Source of the DNA: Sulfobacillus benefaciens
Lineage (GTDB): Bacteria > Bacillota > Sulfobacillia > Sulfobacillales > Sulfobacillaceae
Reading direction: 5' to 3'
NCBI GenBank assembly: GCA_003023695.1
Contig: PXYW01000002.1
Location: 25,619-89,618 of the forward strand
DNA: 64,000 nucleotides
This document shows positions 35,062 through 44,787 of this stretch, in pieces. The notes beneath the pieces were generated by a model. The model was not told the DNA's origin and did not search any database. It saw nothing but the letters and a program-made list of their open reading frames with translations. A program made the translations under genes and the position numbers. Every line of letters begins with the position of its first letter. Position 1 is the first letter of the stretch.

Positions 35062-35976
35062 TTATAGCCGACGCCCTTGCAGTTTCCCATGCCGGTCTTG
35101 GGAGCGCACCGTCTCATCCGTGGAAGCCGAAGCAACCTCACCGCCAACCCATACAATACTGCCATCGCCCATTCCCGGGCTTGGGGCAAAATAGCCGCCT
35201 TCCGTCTGGGGGGGCAACAATTTGGGCCAAGCCTCCCGCGGCTCTTCAGGTGCCACCGAGCGCAAAATACCCACCGGGGTTTGCTGCGCCCCTTGACCCA
35301 TAGGATTGTCACGCAACAATTCCTCGATTATTTCGCGAGAGGTACCTTGGGAACAAGCCAAAACCTCACTGCCTACATCATTGACGTCAACCACCGCAAC
35401 TTCCACACCTAGTTTTTTACTTAGACGGTCCACCAACGATTGAGCCCGTGCTGGCGCGAGCACAATATATTGATTAAATGGCGGAATTGTTGTGGGGCCC
35501 GGACCGTCAATGGCTGCGACCTGCCGTCCAGCGATGCGATAAAAATCGCCGGAGCGCCCCACCACCCGGTCTACGGCTCCTACAGTTGCCGCCATTAAAA
35601 TGCGGCCTAGGCCTACTTCTCGAATTGCCATTTCCATGGTTTCCGGTCTTCTAAGTCCCATACCATAGCCTAACTGCCGCACATGCCGTGATAGAAACCG
35701 CGCCATGGGCCGTGGTTTAATACTCTTCAGCAAAATGGCGCGCCCTTCCGCTATGGCCACAATTTTTTCTCCCAGCACTACCACATCGCCGGGTTGTACT
35801 CGATCCTTCAAATATGGCAATAGCGTTTGATCCAATCGCTCTCCCGAACGCACTAAATGTGTCCGTACCACAAACCTTCGATACCGGGCGTTGCCTATTT
35901 CTCGGAGTGGTTTTTCCATCCAGACACCCTCCGTTGGTTCACGGTCAACGTCTGGGATAACTTGAGGATTTTCCAT
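35062..35976 (-). CDS. Coenzyme F420-0:L-glutamate ligase-like protein
   Basis: A 304-residue protein whose first two thirds match the CofE/FbiB F420-0 gamma-glutamyl ligase fold: RTHLVRSGERLDQTL, then GDVVVLGEKIVAIAEGRAI and the RPETMEMAIREVGLGRI region. F420 synthesis itself is not shown by any neighbour, and relatives occur in bacteria not known to make F420, so the true substrate is open. Start ATG 35976 has GGAG 12 bases upstream; TTG 35979 is an alternative. The C-terminal 40 residues are unlike the family. Confidence 0.75.
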   Translation of the reverse strand: MENPQVIPDVDREPTEGVWMEKPLREIGNARYRRFVVRTHLVRSGERLDQTLLPYLKDRVQPGDVVVLGEKIVAIAEGRAILLKSIKPRPMARFLSRHVRQLGYGMGLRRPETMEMAIREVGLGRILMAATVGAVDRVVGRSGDFYRIAGRQVAAIDGPGPTTIPPFNQYIVLAPARAQSLVDRLSKKLGVEVAVVDVNDVGSEVLACSQGTSREIIEELLRDNPMGQGAQQTPVGILRSVAPEEPREAWPKLLPPQTEGGYFAPSPGMGDGSIVWVGGEVASASTDETVRSQDRHGKLQGRRL

Positions 35977-36309
35977 CAATATCGCGCACTCCTTTGCCAA
36001 TGGATTCTGATGACAGCGTCTCTGTATGACGCGGTACTTTACCGTATGCCCTACTATTGGCGGTGCTACCTGAAATTTTGCGGAACCTAATACCATGGAT
36101 GGTTAATATCGGATCCGACTCTTTGCCACACCATTGCCTTGCCAATAATAGGTTTATTCGCGCAATTCAAGGGGAGTTTTCAACATTTCAACTAGGAACC
36201 ATGGCGCCGATAAGAAGGTTCGCAATAATGAGAGCAATCCACTGCTATAAGACGCGACGTGCTCAGCGGAGGATACCAACATTTCTTGCCATCTTAGAGG
36301 AGGAACAAT
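35977..36309. other. Divergent promoter region of the propionyl-CoA synthase operon
   Basis: The 333 bases hold no gene with a ribosome site. Two weak rightward promoter candidates are visible: TTGCCA / TAATAG with a 17-base spacer around 36123-36151, and an extended -10 TGC-TATAAG at 36243-36251. A strong ribosome site (GAGGAGG, 36297-36303) belongs to the SDR gene. I see no palindrome of operator quality. Confidence 0.4.
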
Positions 36310-37131
36310 ATGGAATCGCCATTAATGAGGACAGAGGCCACAAGTCCCCCACTTTCGCTCCAAGACCAGGTGATTATCATCACTGGGGGCAATGGGGGAC
36401 TTGGCCGGGCTATCGCTTTCAAGTTTGCCGAAGCTGGGGCTCGCCTAGTTTTGGCGGCAACCAATCGCGACACGTTGGAGGAAACGCGACAAGAACTCGA
36501 ATTAGTTGGCACCAAGGTACTCACGGTACCCACAGATGTCCGCCAGGCCTCAGATATCCATCAACTTGTGCATGCAACTCAAGAGCACTTCGGGCAAGTA
36601 GACGTTTTAGTCAACAACGCAGGCATCTCCGGCCCCACCAAGGCCGTCGCTGACATTACTCTGGAAGAATGGAACCATACGCTCGACGTTAATCTTACCG
36701 GAGCATTTTTGGCCTCACAAGCCGTTCTACCCCTCATGATTGCGCAAGGCTACGGCAATATTATCAACATTTCCTCCATTTTTGGCAAACGCGGCTATCC
36801 CTACCGCAGTGCTTATGCCGCAAGCAAATGGGCTTTGATCGGTTTTACCCAAACGTTGGCTCTCGAGGTTGGCAAACATCACATTCGGGTCAATGCCATA
36901 TGCCCTGGCCCGCTCAAAGGAGATCGAATCGAGCGGGTATGGAAAGAAAGAGCCCGGGTACGAAACATTCCGTGGCAAGCCATTGAAGAAAAGATGGTGC
37001 GCATGGCGGCCTTGCGTCGAATTCCTGAGTTGGAGGAAGCTGCCAATGTTGCCCTATTTCTCGCATCGCAGCAGTCTTCTGCAATGACCGGTCAAGCCCT
37101 TAACGTTTCCGCAGGAACCGAAATGCGCTAG
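36310..37131 (+). CDS. SDR-family NAD(P)-dependent oxidoreductase
   Basis: A 273-residue short-chain dehydrogenase/reductase. Cofactor loop TGGNGGLGRAI (TGxxxGxG), NNAG, active-site Ser in INISSIFG, and catalytic Y-xxx-K in YAASK are all present. It is the first gene of an operon with an iron-containing alcohol dehydrogenase and propionyl-CoA synthase (24- and 28-base gaps), so a role in forming or using a 3-carbon hydroxy- or oxoacid is likely, for example malonate semialdehyde reduction to 3-hydroxypropionate. Substrate is inferred from context only. GGAGGAACAAT precedes the ATG. Confidence 0.9.
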   Translation: MESPLMRTEATSPPLSLQDQVIIITGGNGGLGRAIAFKFAEAGARLVLAATNRDTLEETRQELELVGTKVLTVPTDVRQASDIHQLVHATQEHFGQVDVLVNNAGISGPTKAVADITLEEWNHTLDVNLTGAFLASQAVLPLMIAQGYGNIINISSIFGKRGYPYRSAYAASKWALIGFTQTLALEVGKHHIRVNAICPGPLKGDRIERVWKERARVRNIPWQAIEEKMVRMAALRRIPELEEAANVALFLASQQSSAMTGQALNVSAGTEMR

Positions 37132-37154
37132 CACAGCAGGAAGGAGGCAAACTT

Positions 37155-38297
37155 ATGACGATTACCCGGACTTTAGGCTATCCTACACGATTAGTTCATG
37201 CACATGGCCTACTGGCGCACGCAATTGCAGAACTAGTTCCCGAACTTGGCTCTCGTCCTTTTATATTATACGGACGGTCCCAATCGAAGGTATTGGAATC
37301 CCTTTCTGCATTGTTGCCTCATGCCACGTTTTGCGTCTATCCCGGGGGAGAACCCGAATTAGCCACCATCAATCAGTTATTGGATGGTATTCACGATGCG
37401 TCGGCGATTCTTGCAATTGGCGGCGGATCGGTACTGGACAGTGCCAAATTGTTGGGAGTGATGACCCCATTGACGAAGTTGGGCACTAGCTTGGCAGACG
37501 TCATCGCTAGTCCCGATAAAATTGCCGCCGGTCTTCCCGTAATTGCTGTGCCGACAACGGCAGGCACTGGTTCCGAAGTCACCCCTTATCTGACTTTGAC
37601 GTTGGCTAATCCGAACGGCAGCGCGGAAAAACGCTTACTAACCAGTCGCCATTTAGTGCCGCGTGTCGCCATATTAGATGCAACCCTGACCTTGCACTTG
37701 CCGGAGGATGTGACCCGCAATACGGGAATTGATGCCTTTACCCATGGACTAGAAGCATTTGTTTCGATTAAATCGAATCCCTGGTCAGATCCCTGGGCGT
37801 TGGCTGCGGTTTCCCAATTGTGGCTCACATTGCCCATCGTGTTGCGAGACCCGTTAAATGTTCCTGCACGACAAGTAGTCATGGAAGCCGCCACCATGGC
37901 CGGTTTTGCCTTTGCTCATGCGTCAGTCGCCTTGGTCCACGGCATGTCCCGCCCCTTGGGAGCATGGTTTCACCTGCCGCATGGGTACGCCAATGCCATT
38001 TTGCTGCCAACCGTGATGCGCTTTAGTTTGCCACACTTGGCCCCAGATCGAGAACGTCTTTTGCGCAGTGCGCTTGAGTTGCCCGATAGCATTGCCTTGG
38101 CCGATGCCATTGAAGGCTGGTTAAAGGAGATCGGAATCACTCCATGGCCTGAACATCATGAAGCACGGAACCATCTTTTGGAGCGGGCCCCCGCAATGGC
38201 TCACCAGGCGCTTTCCAGCGGAAGTCCTGCCAACAATCCGAAGGTGCCTGATGTCGCTACCATTGTCCAGCTTTATCAATCTCTGGCTACCGTCTAA
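37155..38297 (+). CDS. Iron-containing alcohol dehydrogenase
   Basis: A 380-residue group III alcohol dehydrogenase. The NAD(P) loop IGGGSVLDSAKLLG, PTTAGTGSEVT and the metal ligands in DAFTHGLEAF and H-x14-H (ALVHGMSRPL...HLPHGYANA) match Fe-ADH enzymes; maleylacetate reductases are the nearest relatives by eye. Second gene of the Pcs operon with GGAAGGAGG upstream. Context suggests a 3-hydroxypropionate or related short-chain alcohol substrate, but this is inference. Confidence 0.9.
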   Translation: MTITRTLGYPTRLVHAHGLLAHAIAELVPELGSRPFILYGRSQSKVLESLSALLPHATFCVYPGGEPELATINQLLDGIHDASAILAIGGGSVLDSAKLLGVMTPLTKLGTSLADVIASPDKIAAGLPVIAVPTTAGTGSEVTPYLTLTLANPNGSAEKRLLTSRHLVPRVAILDATLTLHLPEDVTRNTGIDAFTHGLEAFVSIKSNPWSDPWALAAVSQLWLTLPIVLRDPLNVPARQVVMEAATMAGFAFAHASVALVHGMSRPLGAWFHLPHGYANAILLPTVMRFSLPHLAPDRERLLRSALELPDSIALADAIEGWLKEIGITPWPEHHEARNHLLERAPAMAHQALSSGSPANNPKVPDVATIVQLYQSLATV

Positions 38298-38325
38298 AAC
38301 CATTGTCGCTAAGGAGGCTTCCCGC

Positions 38326-41300
38326 ATGGCATCACCCCACTCAGCCACCACATCTGCCACCCGTTGGCCTTTGGAAACCAACAACAGTTGGCAAAATGCC
38401 CTCCAATATCACGCCGCTGCAGCGCGCCGGACATTGGCCTGGTACAATTTTGAGCATCAGGCATGGTTGCGATTTGACCCCAACAGCAACGTCTGGCGTG
38501 GATACCATGGCGCAACCGCAGACCGAGTAACCAGCGCAACCTTTGACGCCCAAGATCCTTGGCACATGTTGTTTGATGATCGCCAAGCCCCATTTTATCA
38601 ATGGTTCGTTGGCGGCATGACCAACGCGGGATACGTTGAAGTAGATCTGCCGGTCCTTGAAGGGTATGGTCAGCACCTGGCCTTGATCTTTGAAGGTGAC
38701 CGCTGGGATCCCGAAAAACACCAAGGGCAGGGCGGGCCGGTAGACCTCCGTAAAATTAATCGCCGCCAGCTATTGTGGGAGACTGCCCGCCGCAGTCTGG
38801 TGCTAAAAAACTTAGGGCTTAACCCTGGTGACCGCATAGCGCTAAACTGCCCGAACATTCCGGAACAAATTTTTTACATCGAGGCCGCCAAACGGATGGG
38901 CATTATCTACACTCCGGTGTTCGGCGGATTTAGTGACAAAACCCTCTCGGATCGTATTGAGGATGCCCAAGCCAGTCTAGTAATTACCGCTGACGGTGGA
39001 TACCGCAATGCCGAATACGTACCCTATAAAACCCAGTACACGGATCCGGCGCTAGACCGCTATGTTTCAGTGCGACAAGCACTTGGGGCGCTAAAGGCGC
39101 TACTAAATCTCCATTTGCCCCCCGAAGCCTACGCGCGCGCCCAAGAGTGGGCCGATTTTCGGCTATCTCCAGATTTGACGGTAGCGCCGTCAGATGTCAT
39201 GCAGACATTGGGTTATATCATCGACCAGTTAGGGTTGGATCCCGAGTTAAGCTACCAATTGCGACGGGACATGCTAGAAGCCATGGCCAACCTTCCTTCC
39301 CGAGTTGCTCACGGGGTAATTGTGATTCGGCACACTGGCCACCAAGATTTTGTGCCCGCAGCCCGTGACCAATTAGACCATGATTTGGTTGAACAAACCA
39401 ACGCCCAGTGGCTGAAGGCGGCGGCACAACTGGGACTATCGGTAAAAGCTATTGAAGATGTCGCTAAACTCTCAGATCATGACCTCATTCGCCTAACTTG
39501 GTCTCTTGTGCCTCCAGTGCCTATGGAGGCCAATCAGCCCTTGTTCATCATCTATACCAGTGGCAGCACCGGAAAACCCAAAGGCATCGTTCACTGCCAT
39601 GGCTATCTCAGCCAAGTAATGGACACCATGGACAAAGTTTTTCAAGCCAATCCTTCCCATGATGTGCTCTATGTAGTGGCCGACCCCGGTTGGATCACGG
39701 GTCAAAGCTATATGATTGCCGGTGCCCTGGCGTGCCGCATCCCATCAGTCATCACGGAAGGATCCCCCATGTTCCCCCATGCCGGGCGTTTTACGAGTAT
39801 TATCGAACGCCACCAAGTCACCTTGTTTAAAGCTGGTTCAACATTTATGAAAAGCATCATGGCCAACCCGGAAAGTGCTGAACTTATGCGACGCTACTCC
39901 ACTAAACATCTCAGACTAGCGACTTTTTGTGCTGAACCAGTATCGGAAGCGGTGCAGTCCTTTGCCATAGAGAACGTGACACCACGCTATATCAACTCAT
40001 ACTGGGCTACCGAACACGGGGCCATTGTTCTCTCAGTCCCCCCTACCACCTCCGTAGTACCCGATACTAAAACGTATGCCCTTCCCTATATTGAGGCCTG
40101 GGTTGGCAGTGAAAACGAAGGGGTCATCGAGCCGGTTCCCTCGGGAACTAAAGGCGATCTCATTTTATCCCGCCCCTTTCCTAGTTTGTTTCGGTATGTA
40201 TGGGGAGATGTTACGCATTTTGGGCAACCCAGTTGGCGTGGCGATCAAAACCGATATCAGACCACATACTTTAGGCGTTATGGTTCGAATTTCGTCTACC
40301 TTCAAGGAGATTTTGCAGTGCACCATGAGGACGGCGGGTTCACCTTGCACGGTCGCTCCGATGACGTTATCAATGTGTCCGGACACCGGATGGGTACTGA
40401 GGAAATCGAAGGGGCATTGCTCAAAGATCGCGTGAACAATCCCAAATCTCCAGTTGCTAATGCATTGGTAATAGGGGCGCCCCATCCCGAAAAAGGATTA
40501 GTGCCCTTGGCCTTGATTGCCACAAATCCCGGGCACATGCTCACGGAACGCGATCGTACCCGTTTAAAGGCGCTGGTACGTCACGAAAAAGGCGCCGTGG
40601 CGGTGCCGTATGATATCTTGCCGGTCACAGCGTTTCCGGAAACTCGCAGTGGAAAATATGTCCGCCGTTTGGTCGCCCAGATTTTTCATGAGCAACCCAT
40701 CGGTGATATCTCCACGTTGAAAAACCCCGAAGTGCTGCCTGAAATCATTGCTCTGGCAAAATCATGGAGAACCCAAGAACTACGCCGCGAACGTGTGAAT
40801 CCATCCCTAGCCTTTGAAGGACGGTATATCACCATCCGCCTGGCCATTGATCCCTATGAGCCCAATGCGCGGATCGCCGTCTGCCTACTCCACAATCCAC
40901 CCGTCAACGCTCTGTCTGAACGGGTGATGGATGAATTCTTAGTGGCTTTAGCGGAAGTCACGGCGCTTCGTCACCCGATAAGCCTATTTGTCATATCCAG
41001 TGAGATTCCCGGCATCTTTGTTGCTGGTGCCGACATTAAAGAGTTGAAAGATGGTTTTGATAACTGGGACGCACTGAACGTTCTACCACGAAAAGCTCAC
41101 GCTTTGTGCCGCACATTGGAGTCTCTGCCCTGCCCCACCATCAGTTGCTTGGATGGAAGTGCGTTAGGCGGGGGCAACGAGCTCGCCATGGCCACCGACC
41201 TACGAATTGCTCGGGATGGCATTGATATTGGCCAACCGGAGATTAATCTGCACATCAATCCGGGTTATGGGGCAACCCAGCGTTTGCCCCGGTGGTTTTA

Positions 41301-43650
41301 CGAAAAATCAGGGATGGCTGGGCTCAATCAAGCGTTGTGGATTTTGTTGTCGGGACGACTCATGTCAGCCCGAGACGCTGCCCATTTTGGATATATTGAC
41401 CAGGTCAGTGCGGACCATGCACTTTCCGCAGCATTGGCCTGGTATCGCACACCCGAAGGTCGTGAAAAAATCCAATCTTCCTATCAAGCACGGTTTTCGC
41501 GAATCGCCAAGTGGAACCAAGCTGCCCAGTGGCCATTCCAGGAAAATCTACCCATTAATATCCAGCGAGCGATAGAGCATCACCATCGCACCCCACGCAG
41601 TGAGGTTGCAGATGCCATCTTGAAACTGGTTAAGATAGGATGGACCCAGGGAATTGACGCGGGTCTCATAGCGGAAGCCGATACGTTTACCAATTTGGTG
41701 TTGGATCCCAACCAAGGGCGTGCGGGGATTGCGGCGTTTTTAGAAAAACGCAGCCTACCATTACCCACCCGGGACGTAAGCCAAGAAGACCCATCGCAAT
41801 TGGAAAGAGATGGATTGTTGTTGCCCTTAGGTTCTCCATTTCTTCCCGGCATCACTGAAATTCCAAAATTTCAATGGGCTCAAGCAGTGATAAAAGACCC
41901 TGCCACAGGGATAGCGCGTCATGGCAGTCCCGAATCCGCCGAAACTCTCGTGGTAATACCTGTCCCCCAAGTCGGTCCGAACCAGGTACTTGTATACATG
42001 CTAGCATCGGAGGTCAATTTTAATGATATATGGGCGATTACCGGTGTGCCGGTCTCTCCTTTTGACCTCCATGACCGCGATATCCATGTCACTGGCAGTG
42101 GCGGAGCTGGTATGGTGGTGGCTGCAGGAACAGAAGTCCTTCGTGAAGGACGTGTAACGATTGGCTCATTGGTCACAGTGTATTCTGGCCAAAGCGATAT
42201 CTTGCATCCCGATATGGGTTTAGATCCCATGTTTTCTCAATTTCACATCCAAGGCTATGAAAGTCCTGATGGATCCCATAGCCAATTTCTCTTGGCCGAT
42301 GCCCCTCAAGTGCACCCAAAACCTGGTCATCTGACGATAGAGGCGGCCGCTAGTTATACATTGGCATTGGGCACGGTCTATCGTGCTCTGTATCGCACCT
42401 TAGAAATACAGCCCGGTAAACGGCTATTTGTCGAAGGAGGCAGCACGGGAACCGGATTAGAAGCCGTAAAAACAGCGGCTCGTATGGGCCTTACGGTGAC
42501 AGCACTGGTGTCGGATCCAAAACGAGGTGAACGGGCGCGAAGTAATGGCGCCTGTCACGTCATCAATCGCCGAGATCCGGAACTTCACCACATCTTTACC
42601 AAGGTACCGAAAAATCCCGCACTGTGGCGTGACTGGGAAGAAGAGGGCACTTCTTGGGTTGATCGGTTTCGACAACAAAACCAGGGTTTAGGAGCAGACT
42701 ACGTGATTTCTCATGCCGGAGAACTAATGTTTCCGCGTAGTTTTCAACTCTTGGCCGATGGCGGCACGATTGCGTTTTTTGGCGCTTCCACGGGATATCA
42801 TTTTACCTTTTTGGGCAAACCGGGGATGTCCACTCCGGAGCACATGTTAGACCAGGCCAAAGCCAAACCAGGAGAAGGAGCGGTCATCTACTATGGACTA
42901 TCTGACGGCAGCGTGAGTGACGAGGCCGGTCTGCGAGCCATTGAAGCACTTCGTGCACGCAATCTCGATATTGTGGTCGTGACCCGCAGCGATTCCCAAC
43001 GCCATTTTGTCGAAGGGTTGGGGTGGGGAGACCAAGTACGGGGAGTCTTAAGCTTAGAGAACCTACAATCTCAGTTAACCGATCCGTTGCAGTGGCCTAA
43101 TGGATTTATTGACCTGCCCGATCCGAAGCAAGAGCCCTTCGCTTTTCGCGATGCAATTCGCCACTATAACGATGCGGTGGTAAAACCACTCGGCTCTAGG
43201 TTGTCTCAGTACTTTCGTTCCCATGACAATCCGCGCGGCTATCCAGACATTATCGTAGAAAGGCAACAGTATGACAGTCTCGCCCATAGTTTAAGCTTAG
43301 TTCGTCCGTTTACCGGCCGTGTCCTCTATTTTGAAGACTTGTCCGGTATTCGCCTCAGTTTTTATGCTCCCCAAGTGTGGATGCGACAGCGCCATGTTCT
43401 CATGCCCACGGCATCGATTAAGGGGGCTCACTTATCCAATTCATACGAAGTCTCGCAAATGAATCATTTAATTGAGCAAGGCCTGTTGGAGGTTACTGAC
43501 CCTGTGGTTATTCCCTTTGATCATCTCAAAGAGGCTCATCAGGCCATGTGGGACAACCGACACCACGGATCTTCCTATGTGGCTAACATTGCGCTGCCAG
43601 AGTTGGGGTTAAAAACGCGCCAAGAATTGTTTCAAAGTTGGGGTATTTAA
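38326..43650 (+). CDS. pcs: Trifunctional propionyl-CoA synthase
   Basis: A single 1774-residue chain fuses three enzymes: an acyl-CoA synthetase (about 1-820; TSGSTGKPKG at 411-420, HGRSDDVINVSGHRMGTEEI, catalytic Lys777 in TRSGK), an enoyl-CoA hydratase (about 830-1190; oxyanion AGAD 900-903, catalytic Glu952 and Glu972 spaced 20 apart) and an MDR-type enoyl-CoA reductase (about 1240-1774; ASEVNFNDIWAITG, NADPH loop GGSTGTG 1371-1377). Order, size and motifs match Chloroflexus Pcs (1822 residues), which turns 3-hydroxypropionate, ATP, CoA and NADPH into propionyl-CoA. ATG 38326 follows AAGGAGG by 8 bases; an in-frame ATG at 38158 lies inside the upstream gene. Confidence 0.95.
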   Translation: MASPHSATTSATRWPLETNNSWQNALQYHAAAARRTLAWYNFEHQAWLRFDPNSNVWRGYHGATADRVTSATFDAQDPWHMLFDDRQAPFYQWFVGGMTNAGYVEVDLPVLEGYGQHLALIFEGDRWDPEKHQGQGGPVDLRKINRRQLLWETARRSLVLKNLGLNPGDRIALNCPNIPEQIFYIEAAKRMGIIYTPVFGGFSDKTLSDRIEDAQASLVITADGGYRNAEYVPYKTQYTDPALDRYVSVRQALGALKALLNLHLPPEAYARAQEWADFRLSPDLTVAPSDVMQTLGYIIDQLGLDPELSYQLRRDMLEAMANLPSRVAHGVIVIRHTGHQDFVPAARDQLDHDLVEQTNAQWLKAAAQLGLSVKAIEDVAKLSDHDLIRLTWSLVPPVPMEANQPLFIIYTSGSTGKPKGIVHCHGYLSQVMDTMDKVFQANPSHDVLYVVADPGWITGQSYMIAGALACRIPSVITEGSPMFPHAGRFTSIIERHQVTLFKAGSTFMKSIMANPESAELMRRYSTKHLRLATFCAEPVSEAVQSFAIENVTPRYINSYWATEHGAIVLSVPPTTSVVPDTKTYALPYIEAWVGSENEGVIEPVPSGTKGDLILSRPFPSLFRYVWGDVTHFGQPSWRGDQNRYQTTYFRRYGSNFVYLQGDFAVHHEDGGFTLHGRSDDVINVSGHRMGTEEIEGALLKDRVNNPKSPVANALVIGAPHPEKGLVPLALIATNPGHMLTERDRTRLKALVRHEKGAVAVPYDILPVTAFPETRSGKYVRRLVAQIFHEQPIGDISTLKNPEVLPEIIALAKSWRTQELRRERVNPSLAFEGRYITIRLAIDPYEPNARIAVCLLHNPPVNALSERVMDEFLVALAEVTALRHPISLFVISSEIPGIFVAGADIKELKDGFDNWDALNVLPRKAHALCRTLESLPCPTISCLDGSALGGGNELAMATDLRIARDGIDIGQPEINLHINPGYGATQRLPRWFYEKSGMAGLNQALWILLSGRLMSARDAAHFGYIDQVSADHALSAALAWYRTPEGREKIQSSYQARFSRIAKWNQAAQWPFQENLPINIQRAIEHHHRTPRSEVADAILKLVKIGWTQGIDAGLIAEADTFTNLVLDPNQGRAGIAAFLEKRSLPLPTRDVSQEDPSQLERDGLLLPLGSPFLPGITEIPKFQWAQAVIKDPATGIARHGSPESAETLVVIPVPQVGPNQVLVYMLASEVNFNDIWAITGVPVSPFDLHDRDIHVTGSGGAGMVVAAGTEVLREGRVTIGSLVTVYSGQSDILHPDMGLDPMFSQFHIQGYESPDGSHSQFLLADAPQVHPKPGHLTIEAAASYTLALGTVYRALYRTLEIQPGKRLFVEGGSTGTGLEAVKTAARMGLTVTALVSDPKRGERARSNGACHVINRRDPELHHIFTKVPKNPALWRDWEEEGTSWVDRFRQQNQGLGADYVISHAGELMFPRSFQLLADGGTIAFFGASTGYHFTFLGKPGMSTPEHMLDQAKAKPGEGAVIYYGLSDGSVSDEAGLRAIEALRARNLDIVVVTRSDSQRHFVEGLGWGDQVRGVLSLENLQSQLTDPLQWPNGFIDLPDPKQEPFAFRDAIRHYNDAVVKPLGSRLSQYFRSHDNPRGYPDIIVERQQYDSLAHSLSLVRPFTGRVLYFEDLSGIRLSFYAPQVWMRQRHVLMPTASIKGAHLSNSYEVSQMNHLIEQGLLEVTDPVVIPFDHLKEAHQAMWDNRHHGSSYVANIALPELGLKTRQELFQSWGI

Positions 43651-43664
43651 CTGATCCCCAAAAA

Positions 43665-43698
43665 AGAACCCGCCTTTGACTGCCGAAAGGCGGGTTCT
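43665..43698. terminator. Bidirectional terminator between pcs and aldolase genes
   Basis: Perfect 13-bp arms AGAACCCGCCTTT / AAAGGCGGGTTCT with an 8-base loop. Rightward it is followed by TCTAT; leftward the A-run gives TTTTTT, a strong intrinsic terminator for the aldolase gene. Confidence 0.85.
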
Positions 43699-43706
43699 TC
43701 TATCGG

Positions 43707-44612
43707 TTATCCTGAATATTTGGACAGCAATTGGTGAATCTCTTGGGTCAAATCCATGGCCTCTGCATAGGACTGCTGCCAAACATTGCGTCCAAAAATG
43801 AGCCCCGTGCCGCCAGCCTCCATACATAGTCGCGCCTTAGTCAAGCTAGCCTCTCGCGATCCTTTTTCGCCCCCGGCAAAAATCACCAAAGACTTCCCGG
43901 CCGATCGGACAATTTGGCGCAACGCCGAATCCTGTGTCCACTCGCGTTGATAGGCCTTGGGAGCCAGGGCAAGCTTTTCTGGATCGATTTTGGGGACGTT
44001 TAATTTAATGACGTCTGCGCCTAGTTCGTGTGCTACGCGAGCCGCATAATCAACTGCATAGATAGTATCCTTCCCGCCCTTGCTTTCAATGGCATGGCCA
44101 CGGGGATAGGACCACACCACAATCGGCATGCCAAATCGTTGAGCATCTTCCCGTACCGTGCGAAACTGCTCAAAATCTTCATCCTGACGCTCAGAACCCA
44201 CATACAAGGTGTAGCCCACTGCATCTGCGCCCAACCGCACCGCATCCTCGACGGTAGCATTTAGTGGAGACAAAGGGGCCTCATCCGAGGGAATTTCGGT
44301 CTTGCCGTTGAGTTTAAGAATTAATGGGACTTTTCCAGCATATTCAGGATAATATTTTTCGGCCAACCCGATTTGCACAGCAATAGCCGAATAGCGTCCT
44401 TCCAATGCTATGCGAAACTGAAACGCGGGATCGGCACTTTCAGGTGCATCCAAAAAGTCGCGCGGCCCATGCTCGAGCCCTTGGTCGATCGGCAAAATCA
44501 TCAGGGTCCCATTGGCGGGTCCTGCGCCATAAAGCAGGCGATGCAATCGGGTCTTTTTCCCTGTCGAAAGATTTAGTTGATCCAGATGGGCTCGTGTAAC
44601 TTGGCCAGCCAT
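43707..44612 (-). CDS. Class I fructose-bisphosphate aldolase (DhnA type)
   Basis: A 301-residue archaeal-type class I aldolase that cleaves fructose 1,6-bisphosphate through a Schiff-base lysine. The Lys is in ADVIKLNVP; other family features are MILPIDQGLEHGP, the VGYTLYVGSE strand, VVWSYPRG and FAGGEKGS near the phosphate site. AAAGGATTGAGGAC precedes ATG 44612. It stands alone, facing pcs, with a shared terminator. 2-Amino-3,7-dideoxy-D-threo-hept-6-ulosonate synthases are related, but the length and motifs favour aldolase. Confidence 0.9.
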   Translation of the reverse strand: MAGQVTRAHLDQLNLSTGKKTRLHRLLYGAGPANGTLMILPIDQGLEHGPRDFLDAPESADPAFQFRIALEGRYSAIAVQIGLAEKYYPEYAGKVPLILKLNGKTEIPSDEAPLSPLNATVEDAVRLGADAVGYTLYVGSERQDEDFEQFRTVREDAQRFGMPIVVWSYPRGHAIESKGGKDTIYAVDYAARVAHELGADVIKLNVPKIDPEKLALAPKAYQREWTQDSALRQIVRSAGKSLVIFAGGEKGSREASLTKARLCMEAGGTGLIFGRNVWQQSYAEAMDLTQEIHQLLSKYSG

Positions 44613-44787
44613 GTCCTCAATCCTTTCGGGTATAGTGATTCAGAGACTCACACTGAAAGAAACGATTGTGAGAATATTAAGATTGTACCATAGTTTGCCT
44701 TACCGAGAAGGTTTCTCCGAGACCCGCGAGCAAGATTGCCAGAACTAACTTCAAGTGGCGAAGCAGCCTAACATCTTTATTATGCCA

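Noticed and set aside
35062..35976. Evidence for coenzyme F420 synthesis in the organism
   Set aside because: Only one CofE-like gene is visible, with an unusual C-terminus and no fbi/cof neighbours.
36057..36653. A 198-codon open frame on the plus strand before and within the SDR gene
   Set aside because: It has no ribosome site, overlaps the clearly coding SDR frame and has no protein similarity.
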